A stretch of 38,012 bases of DNA, taken from the IMG/VR virus record IMGVR_UViG_3300035698_007535, positions 1 through 38,012 of that record, one strand, 5' to 3'. Source of the stretch: a virus. Below the pieces are notes generated by a model. The model ran no database searches. It saw only the letters and a program-made list of their open reading frames with translations, and was not told the origin of the DNA. Position numbers and translations under genes: made by a program. Positions within the stretch are counted from its first letter, which is position 1; the number at the start of each line of letters is the position of its first letter. Shown here in pieces: positions 13,742 to 21,173 of this stretch.

Positions 13742-14604
13742 ATAACGAAACAGCAACCGCAATCGTGCCAGTTCGTGAGTTGACGGAGGGGACATTGCTA
13801 AAGACCAAACCCGATTTGAATTGGGGGCAGGACGTATTTGAAGCAGTTGAAAAAATAGGCGAGGTATTCTGCTCGTCAAAGTTTTTCGGATGTGAAAACA
13901 CAGCACAAGCGAAAGTATTAGCGCTTGCCTGTATAATGGAAAATCAGTCACCGTTTAACCTGCTCAGAGAGTACCATATTGTACAGGGTAAACTTTCGAT
14001 GCGTGCTGACGCCATGCTTGCCAAATTTCAAAATGCCGGAGGTGAGTTTTTGTGGGAGCAGGATAGCAACGACAAGACCATTGCCAAATTGAAACTATGG
14101 TATAAAAAGGCGCAGGGCGTGACCGTAGAGTTTTCGATGGTAGACGCCAAAAACGCAAAGCTTATTCGTGGCGGTTCGGCATGGGAGAAATTTCCCGATG
14201 CCATGCTACGGGCAAGGTGTGTTTCAAAAGCAATGCGAATGTACGCACCTGAAATTGTGTGTGGCATTTACACTCCCGACGAAATTCACGACTTCGGGAG
14301 CAAGGTTGTGGATATGAGCGCCCAACGGTTGGAAGCGTTAGAGGATATGAAAGGTGCGGTAGAGGACGCACCAAAAGACACGGTAGACATGGATGCTGAA
14401 TTATTGAAAGTGTTTGGCAAACGTGAAAAAGACTGCCGTGAGTATCTCGTTAATTTGGGTTGGATGAAAGACGGTGAAGAGTTGTCTGTTATCACAGACG
14501 AACACAAGCAAGAAGTTATTGCCGACCCTGCCGGATTCCGAAAGGCGGTCAAAGAGTACCTTACAAAAAAGAGCGAGGGATTCTTCGACCCACCGACTGA
14601 ATGA
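13738..14604 (+). CDS. recT: RecT-family single-strand annealing protein
   Basis: The 288-residue product carries RecT-family features: an N-terminal helical part (AKVLALACIMENQSPFNLL), then HIVQGKLSMRADAMLAKF, and a core with SAWEKFPDAMLRARCVSKAM and GIYTPDEI. RecT proteins coat single-stranded DNA and anneal complementary strands, working with a 5'-3' exonuclease that follows here. The start is set by GAGGAAAAA and the ATGA overlap with the regulator gene. It probably supports recombination-dependent replication or repair of the phage genome. Confidence 0.9.
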   Translation: MNNETATAIVPVRELTEGTLLKTKPDLNWGQDVFEAVEKIGEVFCSSKFFGCENTAQAKVLALACIMENQSPFNLLREYHIVQGKLSMRADAMLAKFQNAGGEFLWEQDSNDKTIAKLKLWYKKAQGVTVEFSMVDAKNAKLIRGGSAWEKFPDAMLRARCVSKAMRMYAPEIVCGIYTPDEIHDFGSKVVDMSAQRLEALEDMKGAVEDAPKDTVDMDAELLKVFGKREKDCREYLVNLGWMKDGEELSVITDEHKQEVIADPAGFRKAVKEYLTKKSEGFFDPPTE

Positions 14605-14619
14605 CCTCTACCATAAAAC

Positions 14620-14680
14620 GGCTCCGGCAGGTGTGGCTAACGCCGCGACTGATCCTCCAATCTTGCCGGAGCCACCACAC
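14620..14680 (+). promoter_or_regulatory. Hairpin with possible H-type pseudoknot before the exonuclease gene
   Basis: A perfect 10-bp stem GGCTCCGGCA/TGCCGGAGCC (14620-14629, 14664-14673) is followed at once by CCACAC (14675-14680). That is complementary to GTGTGG in the loop (14631-14636). Stem plus loop-to-tail pairing gives a classical H-type pseudoknot ending right at the AGG of the next ribosome site. Possible translational control of the nuclease relative to RecT. Confidence 0.6.
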
Positions 14681-14691
14681 AGGCAAAAATT

Positions 14692-15828
14692 ATGTTAGTA
14701 TCAAAGCAACATTTAGAAAGCGAAAAAGCGAAAGCGCCAGTATTCCGACCGTCGGGATTGAACGGACTTGCAAAGTGTTTCCTATTCCAAGGTGAAGCAG
14801 AGGACACGGACGCCGAGGATAGCGAAGAGGCACAGCAAGGGCAAATAGAACACACCGCCATGAAGCTGATGCTGAACGAGCTTGTCAAAACGGGTACTCT
14901 TGCAAAGGCGGGTAAAAACTTAGATGCAGACGCTTACGACAGGTGCTTGTGGGGCGTACAGCACGTACTCACTGACGAGCAAACCGATTCTACAATACTG
15001 GCAGAGCAACGGCTATTTCTTGCCGAGGGATTCACCAAAATAATGTACGGCACGGCTGACGTTGTTATACTCAACAAGGACACCGATACACTCATTGTAA
15101 AAGACTATAAAACGGGTGGCATTGTACGAGACTGCCGACCGCAATTAATTTGTTATGGTCTGGCGGGTATGTGGAAGTATCACTATAAAAAGGTTGAGTT
15201 AGAAGTAGTGTATACCCGTATGAGAAAAACCGAGAAATATGTGATCGACGAGGACGGAGCGAAAGGGGTTCTGTCTACAATATTCACAAACTACTTTGAA
15301 AATGACAATCCCGAAGCGCACTTGAATGAATACTGTATGTTCTGCGCCCGTAACACTGTCTGCCCGTTAATGACTGAAATCGTTAATGCCATAGCCTTAA
15401 AACGGGAGGACTGGGCGTTAGAGGGCTACCATCACGCCGACTATTTAAGCACAGAAGAAAATAGGGGTAAGGCGATAACGCTTGCCAAACTTATGAATAC
15501 GTGGTCGGACGGCGCTATATTTCATGTTAAGAGCGCCATGATGCAAGGCAATGCAGCCGAGGGGTGGAAATTAAGACAGCAGAGAGGAAAGGGAAGCGTG
15601 CCGAACACTATCGGGGCTTACTTAGCAACCGACTTAAAGCCGGATGATTTTATGAGTATATGTAACATTTCGGTAACACGGATAGCAGACTATATATGGG
15701 AGAGCGCCGAGGGGCAACTTGCGTACAAATCGAAAGCGGCTTGTAAAAGGGCGGTTGTAAAAAAACTGGAAGAGCGAGACTTAATAGAGCGCGGTGACGA
15801 TGTATATGTTTTAACCAGAGAGAAGTGA
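14692..15828 (+). CDS. Cas4/RecB-like PD-(D/E)XK exonuclease with Fe-S cysteines
   Basis: The 378-residue product has the nuclease motifs in order: H54, D123 in GTADVV, VKDYKTG (D138, K140) and QLICYGLAG (Q151, Y155). Cys at 29, 215, 218 and 224 (first one before the core, then CMFC and a further C) are placed as the four Fe-S ligands of Cas4/AddB-type nucleases. Phage members act as exonuclease partners of annealing proteins, as expected beside recT. The C-terminal 120 residues look like a helical DNA-binding extension. Start by position; AGG lies eight bases upstream. Confidence 0.88.
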   Translation: MLVSKQHLESEKAKAPVFRPSGLNGLAKCFLFQGEAEDTDAEDSEEAQQGQIEHTAMKLMLNELVKTGTLAKAGKNLDADAYDRCLWGVQHVLTDEQTDSTILAEQRLFLAEGFTKIMYGTADVVILNKDTDTLIVKDYKTGGIVRDCRPQLICYGLAGMWKYHYKKVELEVVYTRMRKTEKYVIDEDGAKGVLSTIFTNYFENDNPEAHLNEYCMFCARNTVCPLMTEIVNAIALKREDWALEGYHHADYLSTEENRGKAITLAKLMNTWSDGAIFHVKSAMMQGNAAEGWKLRQQRGKGSVPNTIGAYLATDLKPDDFMSICNISVTRIADYIWESAEGQLAYKSKAACKRAVVKKLEERDLIERGDDVYVLTREK

Positions 15829-15835
15829 GGTAACA

Positions 15836-16639
15836 ATGCCTAACAGGATTATACGTGAGGGGTTTATAGACAGTACAGCTATAAGCAAACTCACACATTT
15901 CAGCGAATGCGTTTATCACAGGCTATTGCTTATGGTAGACGATGCCGGACGGCACGAAGCGGACACTATGTATTTACGTAGTAGACTGTTTCCACGAAAG
16001 GCAAATGTGGATGACAGGCAAATGCGGGACGCTATAACAGAAATAGCAGAATGTGAATTGATAACGCTGTATAAGACGAGTGGCAAATTATACCTACAAG
16101 TGATGCTGTTTCAGCGGTGCGGTAATACACTTACTGCTGACCTACCAGACAAGAACGGAGCGTATGATATAAATTATGTAGCCGTGCCAACCAAAGACGG
16201 GCTAACCGACTATGTAACAAGCTCGATGCCCAACTATTATGACAAGACAGAAACGCCAGAGTTTGACTTAGGTGATCCGGTCGTTCCGTTGTCTGGCGTC
16301 CGAGCAACATTAGCAACCCGCCTAAAAAAGAATTTCAACAAAATACAAATACATAAAATATATCAAGAGTACCCCCGTCATGTTGGCAAAATAAAAGCAT
16401 TGGTGGCGATTGAAAAAGCGCTACGGCATAAGGCACATGAATGGAAAGGTGAAACAGTAGAAAAAATGATTGACATAGTGAGAGTGTACGCACAATCAGA
16501 CGACGGCAAGGGAAAATATTGTCCGCTACCTGCTTCATGGTTTAACCAAGGACGCTACGAGGATGACACAAATGAATGGAACGACAAGAAAAAACGGAAT
16601 ACTGCCTCCACTGACGAAAAAACAGGTGAGCTTCAATGA
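15836..16639 (+). CDS. Replisome organiser / replication initiation protein
   Basis: The 267-residue protein begins like phage replisome organisers: IIREGFIDSTAISKLTHF, then YHRLLLMVDDAGRHEAD and LRSRLFP, which form a winged-helix domain. It ends with the loader-contacting tail pattern PASWFNQGRYED. Such proteins bind the origin and recruit the helicase loader encoded by the next gene. The ribosome site GAGGTAACA is good. The following gene starts inside its 3' end, a common pattern for this pair. Confidence 0.82.
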   Translation: MPNRIIREGFIDSTAISKLTHFSECVYHRLLLMVDDAGRHEADTMYLRSRLFPRKANVDDRQMRDAITEIAECELITLYKTSGKLYLQVMLFQRCGNTLTADLPDKNGAYDINYVAVPTKDGLTDYVTSSMPNYYDKTETPEFDLGDPVVPLSGVRATLATRLKKNFNKIQIHKIYQEYPRHVGKIKALVAIEKALRHKAHEWKGETVEKMIDIVRVYAQSDDGKGKYCPLPASWFNQGRYEDDTNEWNDKKKRNTASTDEKTGELQ

Positions 16640-17297
16640 GGGGCAAATCCGCAACATGGTAAAGGCACGGTTGGAAGCAAGAGGATTCCAAAAAAACGAG
16701 TTAGAACAGCGTTTCAATACGTTCAGCAAACACGACCCCGATTCAGGTACGAGGAAAGACCGTTGCGAGGAATATGTAAAATCGTATAGAGAGGGGCGCC
16801 CGTGGTTGTTTATGTTGGGCGCTTGCGGTACAGGCAAAGACCACCTGGCATCTGCCGTTGTTCACGAAATAGTATACCAGAACACAAAAGCCAGACTGGT
16901 TCACCACATGGACATTGATAGAATAAACCTTGTTTCCGGCAACCTGTTTACTATGTTGAGCGGGATCCGTTACATGGCGTACCAATTAGAAATGGGTGAG
17001 ACTAAAGCAATAAATAAAATAGTTAAGAATGACATTATAGTTATTCGTGATGCTGGCGTTCAAGACCTCACCGAAGCAACCCGAGCGTTTTTGGTTGAAT
17101 TATTCGACCAAATATATAAGCAGGAAAAAATATTGATACTCACGGCAAACGTCAGACCGGAAGTGTTCAGTAGTGCTTTCGATCCCAGAATAATGAGCCG
17201 GCTAAAAGAATTGGGGTTTCAATCAGAGTATAACGGCAAGCAAATGCCTTTCCTAAATTCGTTTAACAGCATAGACTATCGGGGGTTAATAGAATGA
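16572..17297 (+). CDS. DnaC-like AAA+ helicase loader
   Basis: The 241-residue product has Walker A GACGTGKD (residues 83-90) followed by HLASAV, as in DnaC/IstB loaders, and a Walker B-like IIVIRDAG (155-162). The usual second acidic residue after the Asp is replaced by Ala, which could lower ATP hydrolysis. I chose ATG 16572 because GAGG sits nine bases upstream; the ATG at 16563 abuts that site. It overlaps the organiser gene by 68 bases. It should load the host replicative helicase onto phage DNA. Confidence 0.88.
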   Translation: MNGTTRKNGILPPLTKKQVSFNEGQIRNMVKARLEARGFQKNELEQRFNTFSKHDPDSGTRKDRCEEYVKSYREGRPWLFMLGACGTGKDHLASAVVHEIVYQNTKARLVHHMDIDRINLVSGNLFTMLSGIRYMAYQLEMGETKAINKIVKNDIIVIRDAGVQDLTEATRAFLVELFDQIYKQEKILILTANVRPEVFSSAFDPRIMSRLKELGFQSEYNGKQMPFLNSFNSIDYRGLIE

Positions 17298-17527
17298 CAA
17301 TGCGGACGATAGGCGACAAACGGTTTATTGAAACGCTTGAACATATCAAGAACGAGAGTACCCGTGCTGACTATTACAAAGAAGCACTGGAACACATAAC
17401 CCGATTTGGTTTTGTAGACCGAAAAGGAAAGACCGCAAAAGTGGGAGTAATAAAAGACGGTATGCGGAGCGTCATAACAGTTGATATGTTTATAGCTAAC
17501 GCAATAGAAGAGGGAGAGAGAATATGA
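17294..17527 (+). CDS. Hypothetical protein of the replication operon (77 aa)
   Basis: The ATG overlaps the stop of the loader gene (ATGA). The product is mixed charged with a helical first half (TRADYYKEALEHITRFGF) and a beta-like second half. No family is recognised. Coupling to replication genes suggests a small accessory function. Confidence 0.7.
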   Translation: MTMRTIGDKRFIETLEHIKNESTRADYYKEALEHITRFGFVDRKGKTAKVGVIKDGMRSVITVDMFIANAIEEGERI

Positions 17528-17820
17528 CAGATAGACAAGCACAAAAAATAGTTGATTGTGTTGACGAATTGCACAAACTAACAAAGCAGGTTGGTTGTAT
17601 TGCGTGGCAATATAGTGCCACGTATGACATTGGAGATGGGAAAGCGCAAATAAAACATTTACGCAACGGGAATGGAAGAAATCTATATACAATTATTTGT
17701 GATGCTGTATTAGAAATGGCAATAGACCTAAAAGACATATCGGCTGAAAAGTTTATAGACGACATGGCAAGCGAAATTAAATATGAATATAACCGCTTGA
17801 AAAAAGGAGACCAAACATGA
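17524..17820 (+). CDS. Hypothetical protein of the replication operon (98 aa)
   Basis: Strong GAGGGAGAG before an ATG that overlaps the previous stop. The product is mostly helical, with paired Cys near residues 12 and 25 and an acidic C-terminal helix ending in a Lys-rich tail. No motif is recognised. Its own stop overlaps the start of the exported lysozyme-like gene. Confidence 0.7.
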   Translation: MTDRQAQKIVDCVDELHKLTKQVGCIAWQYSATYDIGDGKAQIKHLRNGNGRNLYTIICDAVLEMAIDLKDISAEKFIDDMASEIKYEYNRLKKGDQT

Positions 17821-18275
17821 AACACATTATAAACTCGATAATAATATTTCATAAGCGAATTATACTTATGGCGCTGTTATGTTTTACAAATGCTTGTCTA
17901 TACGCCGGAACGACGTTTGATGAAGTGTTAGACGGCATACATTGGGTAGAATCCCGTAGGGGTGAGAATACCAACCATTATGACGGGGTGAGTAATGGGG
18001 GCTATGGCGTGACCGTTGGCGCTTGTAATGAGCTTGTGCGCTTACATTATATAACAAGCTATACCAACCTATTGCTACACAAAGAAAACAAGCGTGTAGC
18101 GACCCTATGCCTCAAAATGTGTTATCAAAAGCAGGGTTCATTATGGGGTGCGTGCAAAATGTACCACGGGGCGACCGATGCTGCAGAGAATGAAAAGTAC
18201 GCCCGTGACGTGTGGGCAGAAATTGACCGACAACGCAAAAGGAGGAATCGTGCCAAGAAAAGTAGCAAGGTGTGA
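17817..18275 (+). CDS. Exported lysozyme/transglycosylase-like protein
   Basis: The 152-residue product begins with a basic-hydrophobic export signal (RIILMALLCF, ending near CLYAG). The next part, IHWVESRRG (E45) followed by SNGGYGVT, resembles the catalytic Glu and the GxYGV/GYGxxQ segment of SLT/lysozyme-fold enzymes. That would cut glycan strands of peptidoglycan in the periplasm. The C-terminus is very basic. It is odd to find it in the replication operon and not with the lysis genes. The signal is clear; the enzyme call is moderate. Confidence 0.65.
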   Translation: MKHIINSIIIFHKRIILMALLCFTNACLYAGTTFDEVLDGIHWVESRRGENTNHYDGVSNGGYGVTVGACNELVRLHYITSYTNLLLHKENKRVATLCLKMCYQKQGSLWGACKMYHGATDAAENEKYARDVWAEIDRQRKRRNRAKKSSKV

Positions 18276-18378
18276 ATACTGCCGAGGGTGGGCGTCTTAT
18301 ACGAGAGATACCCTAATACGAGACAGACCGAGAGTGCCGATATGTAAAACTTGTCTGAGTGCATACACAAAGGACTAG
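18250..18378 (+). CDS. Tiny zinc-ribbon protein (42 aa)
   Basis: GTG 18250 follows an excellent GGAGG four bases upstream, inside the end of the previous gene. The product has CEYC and CKTC knuckles about 25 residues apart and many Arg. It is probably a one-zinc binding module. The strong ribosome site makes a real gene likely. Confidence 0.7.
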   Translation: MPRKVARCEYCRGWASYTRDTLIRDRPRVPICKTCLSAYTKD

Positions 18379-18413
18379 AAGCAGATGTTTAACGTCAAAA
18401 AGATAGGTGAGGA

Positions 18414-18803
18414 ATGAGAAACAAGATGAGCGACCACAGCGATAGCAAATTCAATGTAGCCGAGTTAGCAAAGGGCGCTTTGTGCTTGCTAATACAGAAT
18501 GAAATCGTTGCAATAGGCATGAAAAAAGACAGCGTAAATGCCCAAGATATTACACTTGAAATACCAGAGTGGCGCCGGAACGCTATCGGGGCGGTTATAG
18601 GAAACATGGTGCGGAAAGAGTGGCTAATAGAAATCGGCAGAATGAAACCGCCACGCAAGAGTTCACACGGCAGGAAAATAAATGTATACCGCTTAACCGA
18701 CAAAGCCAGACTGGTTGATATTACCGCTTCACAAATGACGGCATACAGGGCGGTGGTTGAGCCGGACGTATTAGAACAATCAGAAATAACCACGTTGTTT
18801 TGA
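18414..18803 (+). CDS. Winged-helix-like protein (129 aa)
   Basis: GGTGAGGA lies directly upstream of the ATG. The segment from ELAKGALCLLIQNE through EWRRNAIGAVIGNMVRKEWL to INVYRLTDKA has the helix-helix-recognition helix-wing order of winged HTH proteins, with basic residues in the wing (PPRKSSHGRK). A DNA-binding regulator or replication accessory role is inferred. An alternative start at 18426 would lose four residues only. Confidence 0.6.
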   Translation: MRNKMSDHSDSKFNVAELAKGALCLLIQNEIVAIGMKKDSVNAQDITLEIPEWRRNAIGAVIGNMVRKEWLIEIGRMKPPRKSSHGRKINVYRLTDKARLVDITASQMTAYRAVVEPDVLEQSEITTLF

Positions 18804-18811
18804 GGTGAAAT

Positions 18812-19057
18812 ATGAGTGAACTATGTAGCTGTATCAAGCGGAAATGTTACACACCGTATTGCCCTTATTGCGGGCGCAAAATACCACTAAATGAATATCC
18901 GGCAGAGGGTGGTATAGCAATAAGCACAGGCGTATTTAGACGCCCGAAAAAAGGAGAGCGTTATTTGTCGGGTTGTATTCCTATGGCTTATATTGCGCCA
19001 AACGACTTAACAGCAAAATACTGGATAGCTGAACAAGTAAAACCAACAGGAGAATAA
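18812..19057 (+). CDS. Zinc-ribbon-like protein (81 aa)
   Basis: GAGGTGAAAT precedes the ATG. The N-terminus carries Cys at 5, 7, 12, 17 and 20, the last two as CPYCGRK, a zinc-knuckle pattern. The rest is unremarkable apart from a YWIAEQVK end. Unknown function; it directly precedes the SbcC-like ATPase and may be its partner. Confidence 0.7.
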   Translation: MSELCSCIKRKCYTPYCPYCGRKIPLNEYPAEGGIAISTGVFRRPKKGERYLSGCIPMAYIAPNDLTAKYWIAEQVKPTGE

Positions 19058-19060
19058 AAA

Positions 19061-20560
19061 ATGAGCGACTTAACACCAGATGTATTAGAGCCAGACGAAC
19101 TACAAGCAACAGGCACAAACGGATTGAGAGTAATGCGCTTCTACGCTGAGAATATTAAAAAACTCAAAGTGGTAGAGTTTATCCCCGACCGTAACATAGT
19201 TACAGTAACAGGCAAAAACGAGCAGGGTAAAACTTCTCTACTTGATAGCTTGTTTTGGGCGCTATGCGGTAAAAGAGTAGTACAGCCAATGGCGCTACGC
19301 AGGGGAGAGGAAAAAGGCAAGGTAGAAATTGATTTAGGAAAGTACATTGTTACGTGGTCTGTGACGAAAGCAAACACGTACTTGAAAATCGTAACGAAAG
19401 AGGGTACAACAATAAGCTCCCCCCAAGCGTTACTCGATGAAGTCATAAACACACAGACATTCGATCCCCAGGTATTTGCAAACGCTTCCGGCAAAGAACA
19501 GCGCAAAATGTTGGTATCGGCATTGACTATTGAGGGCGACTACGACACCGTAATAAATGAGCTTCCAGAATGGGCAGGAGCGATAGAAGTTGAAGCAACA
19601 GAGGTGCTTGACATTTATGACGAAATGCACGATGAAGTATTCGCAATGCGGAAACAGCAGAACCGAAATGTAAAAGAATACAAAGCATCACTTAAACTGT
19701 TAGGAGCGCCGGAAGAGGTAAAAGAGATAGATGTCGGTGCGGTTGCCATTGCGCTTATGAAAGAGAAAGAAAAGCACAGCGAATATCTCACGCTAACAGA
19801 AAACATAGAAACAGGGCAAGAGGACATAGACGAAGTAAAAAAAGAAATCGAAAGATTGAAAGGTAACGTAGAAAAATTAAGCATACAAAAAACTGACTAT
19901 GAAAAGCAATTAGACGCAATGAAAATAGCGCTGAACAAAGTTGACGCTGAACAAATCGCAAAGAATGTTACAAACTATGAGACGCAAATAAACGATGCCG
20001 CAGAAACGAACAAGCAAGCGGAGCAGTATAAAACATACGTGCAAGCAAAAGCCGATGTAGAGTCATGGGAGAGAATGGTTGCAACGTCAGAGGAAAAATT
20101 GCAGGTAATAACACAACAGAAAGAGAAAACGCTTGCAACGATTACATTTCCAGTTGACGGTCTTGAAATAGTCCCTAACGGTGTGCTATACAATCACGTC
20201 CCGTATGAGCAAGCAAGTTCTGAGGAACGGCTGAGAGTATCGGTAGCGGTAGCAATGGCGCTCAACCCCGCAGCCAAAATTATACGGTATGACGCCAGTG
20301 TGCTTGATAAAAAACACAGAGCAATAATACACGAAATGGTTATAGGGAAAGACTATCAAGCGTGGGAGGAAATTGTTGCTAACGAAAAAGCGGAAATAGG
20401 GGTATACATAGAAGAGGGAGAAATAGTAGCAATCGACGGGAAAGAACCGCCGGAGCTACCTAAAAAAGCAAAGGTGGCAAAAAAGGCAAGCAAGAAAGCT
20501 AAAGCGGTAAAGAAAGAAGATCCGCCGGAAAAGAAAAGTGAGCTAGACGAATTGTGGTAA
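19061..20560 (+). CDS. SbcC/RecF/SMC-like ABC ATPase with Lys-rich tail
   Basis: The 499-residue protein has an SMC-type N-terminus with Walker A GKNEQGKTS (51-59). A short antiparallel-type coiled coil (about 235-355) follows. Then come the signature ASSEERLRVSVAVA (385-398) and Walker B KIIRYDAS (406-413, D411). A C-terminal extension of Lys/Ala repeats (about 465-485) ends in an acidic ELDELW. Such ATPases tether or process DNA ends; no SbcD nuclease is next to it. AACAGGAG precedes the start. The basic tail probably contacts DNA, and the acidic end may be a partner-binding peptide. Confidence 0.85.
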   Translation: MSDLTPDVLEPDELQATGTNGLRVMRFYAENIKKLKVVEFIPDRNIVTVTGKNEQGKTSLLDSLFWALCGKRVVQPMALRRGEEKGKVEIDLGKYIVTWSVTKANTYLKIVTKEGTTISSPQALLDEVINTQTFDPQVFANASGKEQRKMLVSALTIEGDYDTVINELPEWAGAIEVEATEVLDIYDEMHDEVFAMRKQQNRNVKEYKASLKLLGAPEEVKEIDVGAVAIALMKEKEKHSEYLTLTENIETGQEDIDEVKKEIERLKGNVEKLSIQKTDYEKQLDAMKIALNKVDAEQIAKNVTNYETQINDAAETNKQAEQYKTYVQAKADVESWERMVATSEEKLQVITQQKEKTLATITFPVDGLEIVPNGVLYNHVPYEQASSEERLRVSVAVAMALNPAAKIIRYDASVLDKKHRAIIHEMVIGKDYQAWEEIVANEKAEIGVYIEEGEIVAIDGKEPPELPKKAKVAKKASKKAKAVKKEDPPEKKSELDELW

Positions 20561-20567
20561 TAACTGA

Positions 20568-20620
20568 GCAGGGCGGTTGATGTATTATAAAAGTTGCCGT
20601 AATACTGTTAGCCGTCCTGC
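20568..20620 (+). other. Intergenic inverted repeat GCAGGGCGG/CCGTCCTGC
   Basis: Nine-base arms (20568-20576, 20612-20620, one G-U) enclose 35 bases. It sits between the ATPase gene and the next, just before AAGGA. This could be an attenuator or mRNA-stability hairpin. Confidence 0.5.
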
Positions 20621-20637
20621 AACCTTTAAGGAATGAT

Positions 20638-20880
20638 ATGGAACTTGTAGACTTTGACGAAAGGGACGTACTTATAGCAGAGAATCAAGTAGAGTACTTT
20701 ACAATGCCAGCAAAAAAAACGAGACACGGTATCGTATGCTGTTGGAAACTAACGTGGAAAGAACGGGTGCGATTGTTATTCACGGGCAAAATATGGCACT
20801 GTATATTGTTGTTTGGAAAGCCTGTTCAACCACAGATGCTGTACATTAAAAAGCCAGAAATGGAAATGGAAGAGGAGTAA
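20638..20880 (+). CDS. Small phage protein of a widespread unknown family (80 aa)
   Basis: The central WKLTWKERVRLLFTGKIWH followed by LLFGKPVQPQ is a pattern I know from many phage genomes, always as a short protein of unknown function. The ribosome site is AAGGAA. It has no export signal and no catalytic motif. It lies between the SbcC-like ATPase and a small Cys protein. Confidence 0.75.
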   Translation: MELVDFDERDVLIAENQVEYFTMPAKKTRHGIVCCWKLTWKERVRLLFTGKIWHCILLFGKPVQPQMLYIKKPEMEMEEE

Positions 20881-20884
20881 AATT

Positions 20885-21136
20885 ATGAGCTACGGAAAAT
20901 GCAAAGCGTGTGGAGAGGAAATCCAATGGGTGAAGCTGAGAAAGCTGAATGGTGAAACAGTAAACCACCCCGTAGATGCGAACCCAAAGAAAGGGCTTGT
21001 GCAAGCGGTACAAACCAAAGACGGCGACGAAGTGATTGCAGAGTGCCAAGGCGACACACCCGTGCTTAATTTTCGCAAGGTGTATATTTCACACTATGCA
21101 ACGTGCCTAAACGCAGATGAGTTCAGACATAAATAA
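20885..21136 (+). CDS. Zinc-ribbon protein (83 aa)
   Basis: GAGGAG lies seven bases before ATG 20885. The N-terminal CKACGEEIQWV gives one zinc knuckle, and a late HYATC could complete the site. The middle is beta-like (NHPVDANPKKG). A similar layout is common in small phage and actinobacterial proteins of unknown function. Its role is unknown. Confidence 0.75.
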   Translation: MSYGKCKACGEEIQWVKLRKLNGETVNHPVDANPKKGLVQAVQTKDGDEVIAECQGDTPVLNFRKVYISHYATCLNADEFRHK

Positions 21137-21173
21137 CAACCAAGTAACATAACAAAAAACAGGAGTAACACAA

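Noticed and set aside
14601-14795. A 64-codon frame starting in the recT stop
   Set aside because: It runs through the 10-bp stem structure and into the exonuclease gene in another frame, and its composition is unlike a protein.
6321-15806. Minus-strand frames opposite the long genes, for example 5806-6321
   Set aside because: They have no ribosome sites, overlap well-supported + strand genes throughout, and look like antisense shadows.
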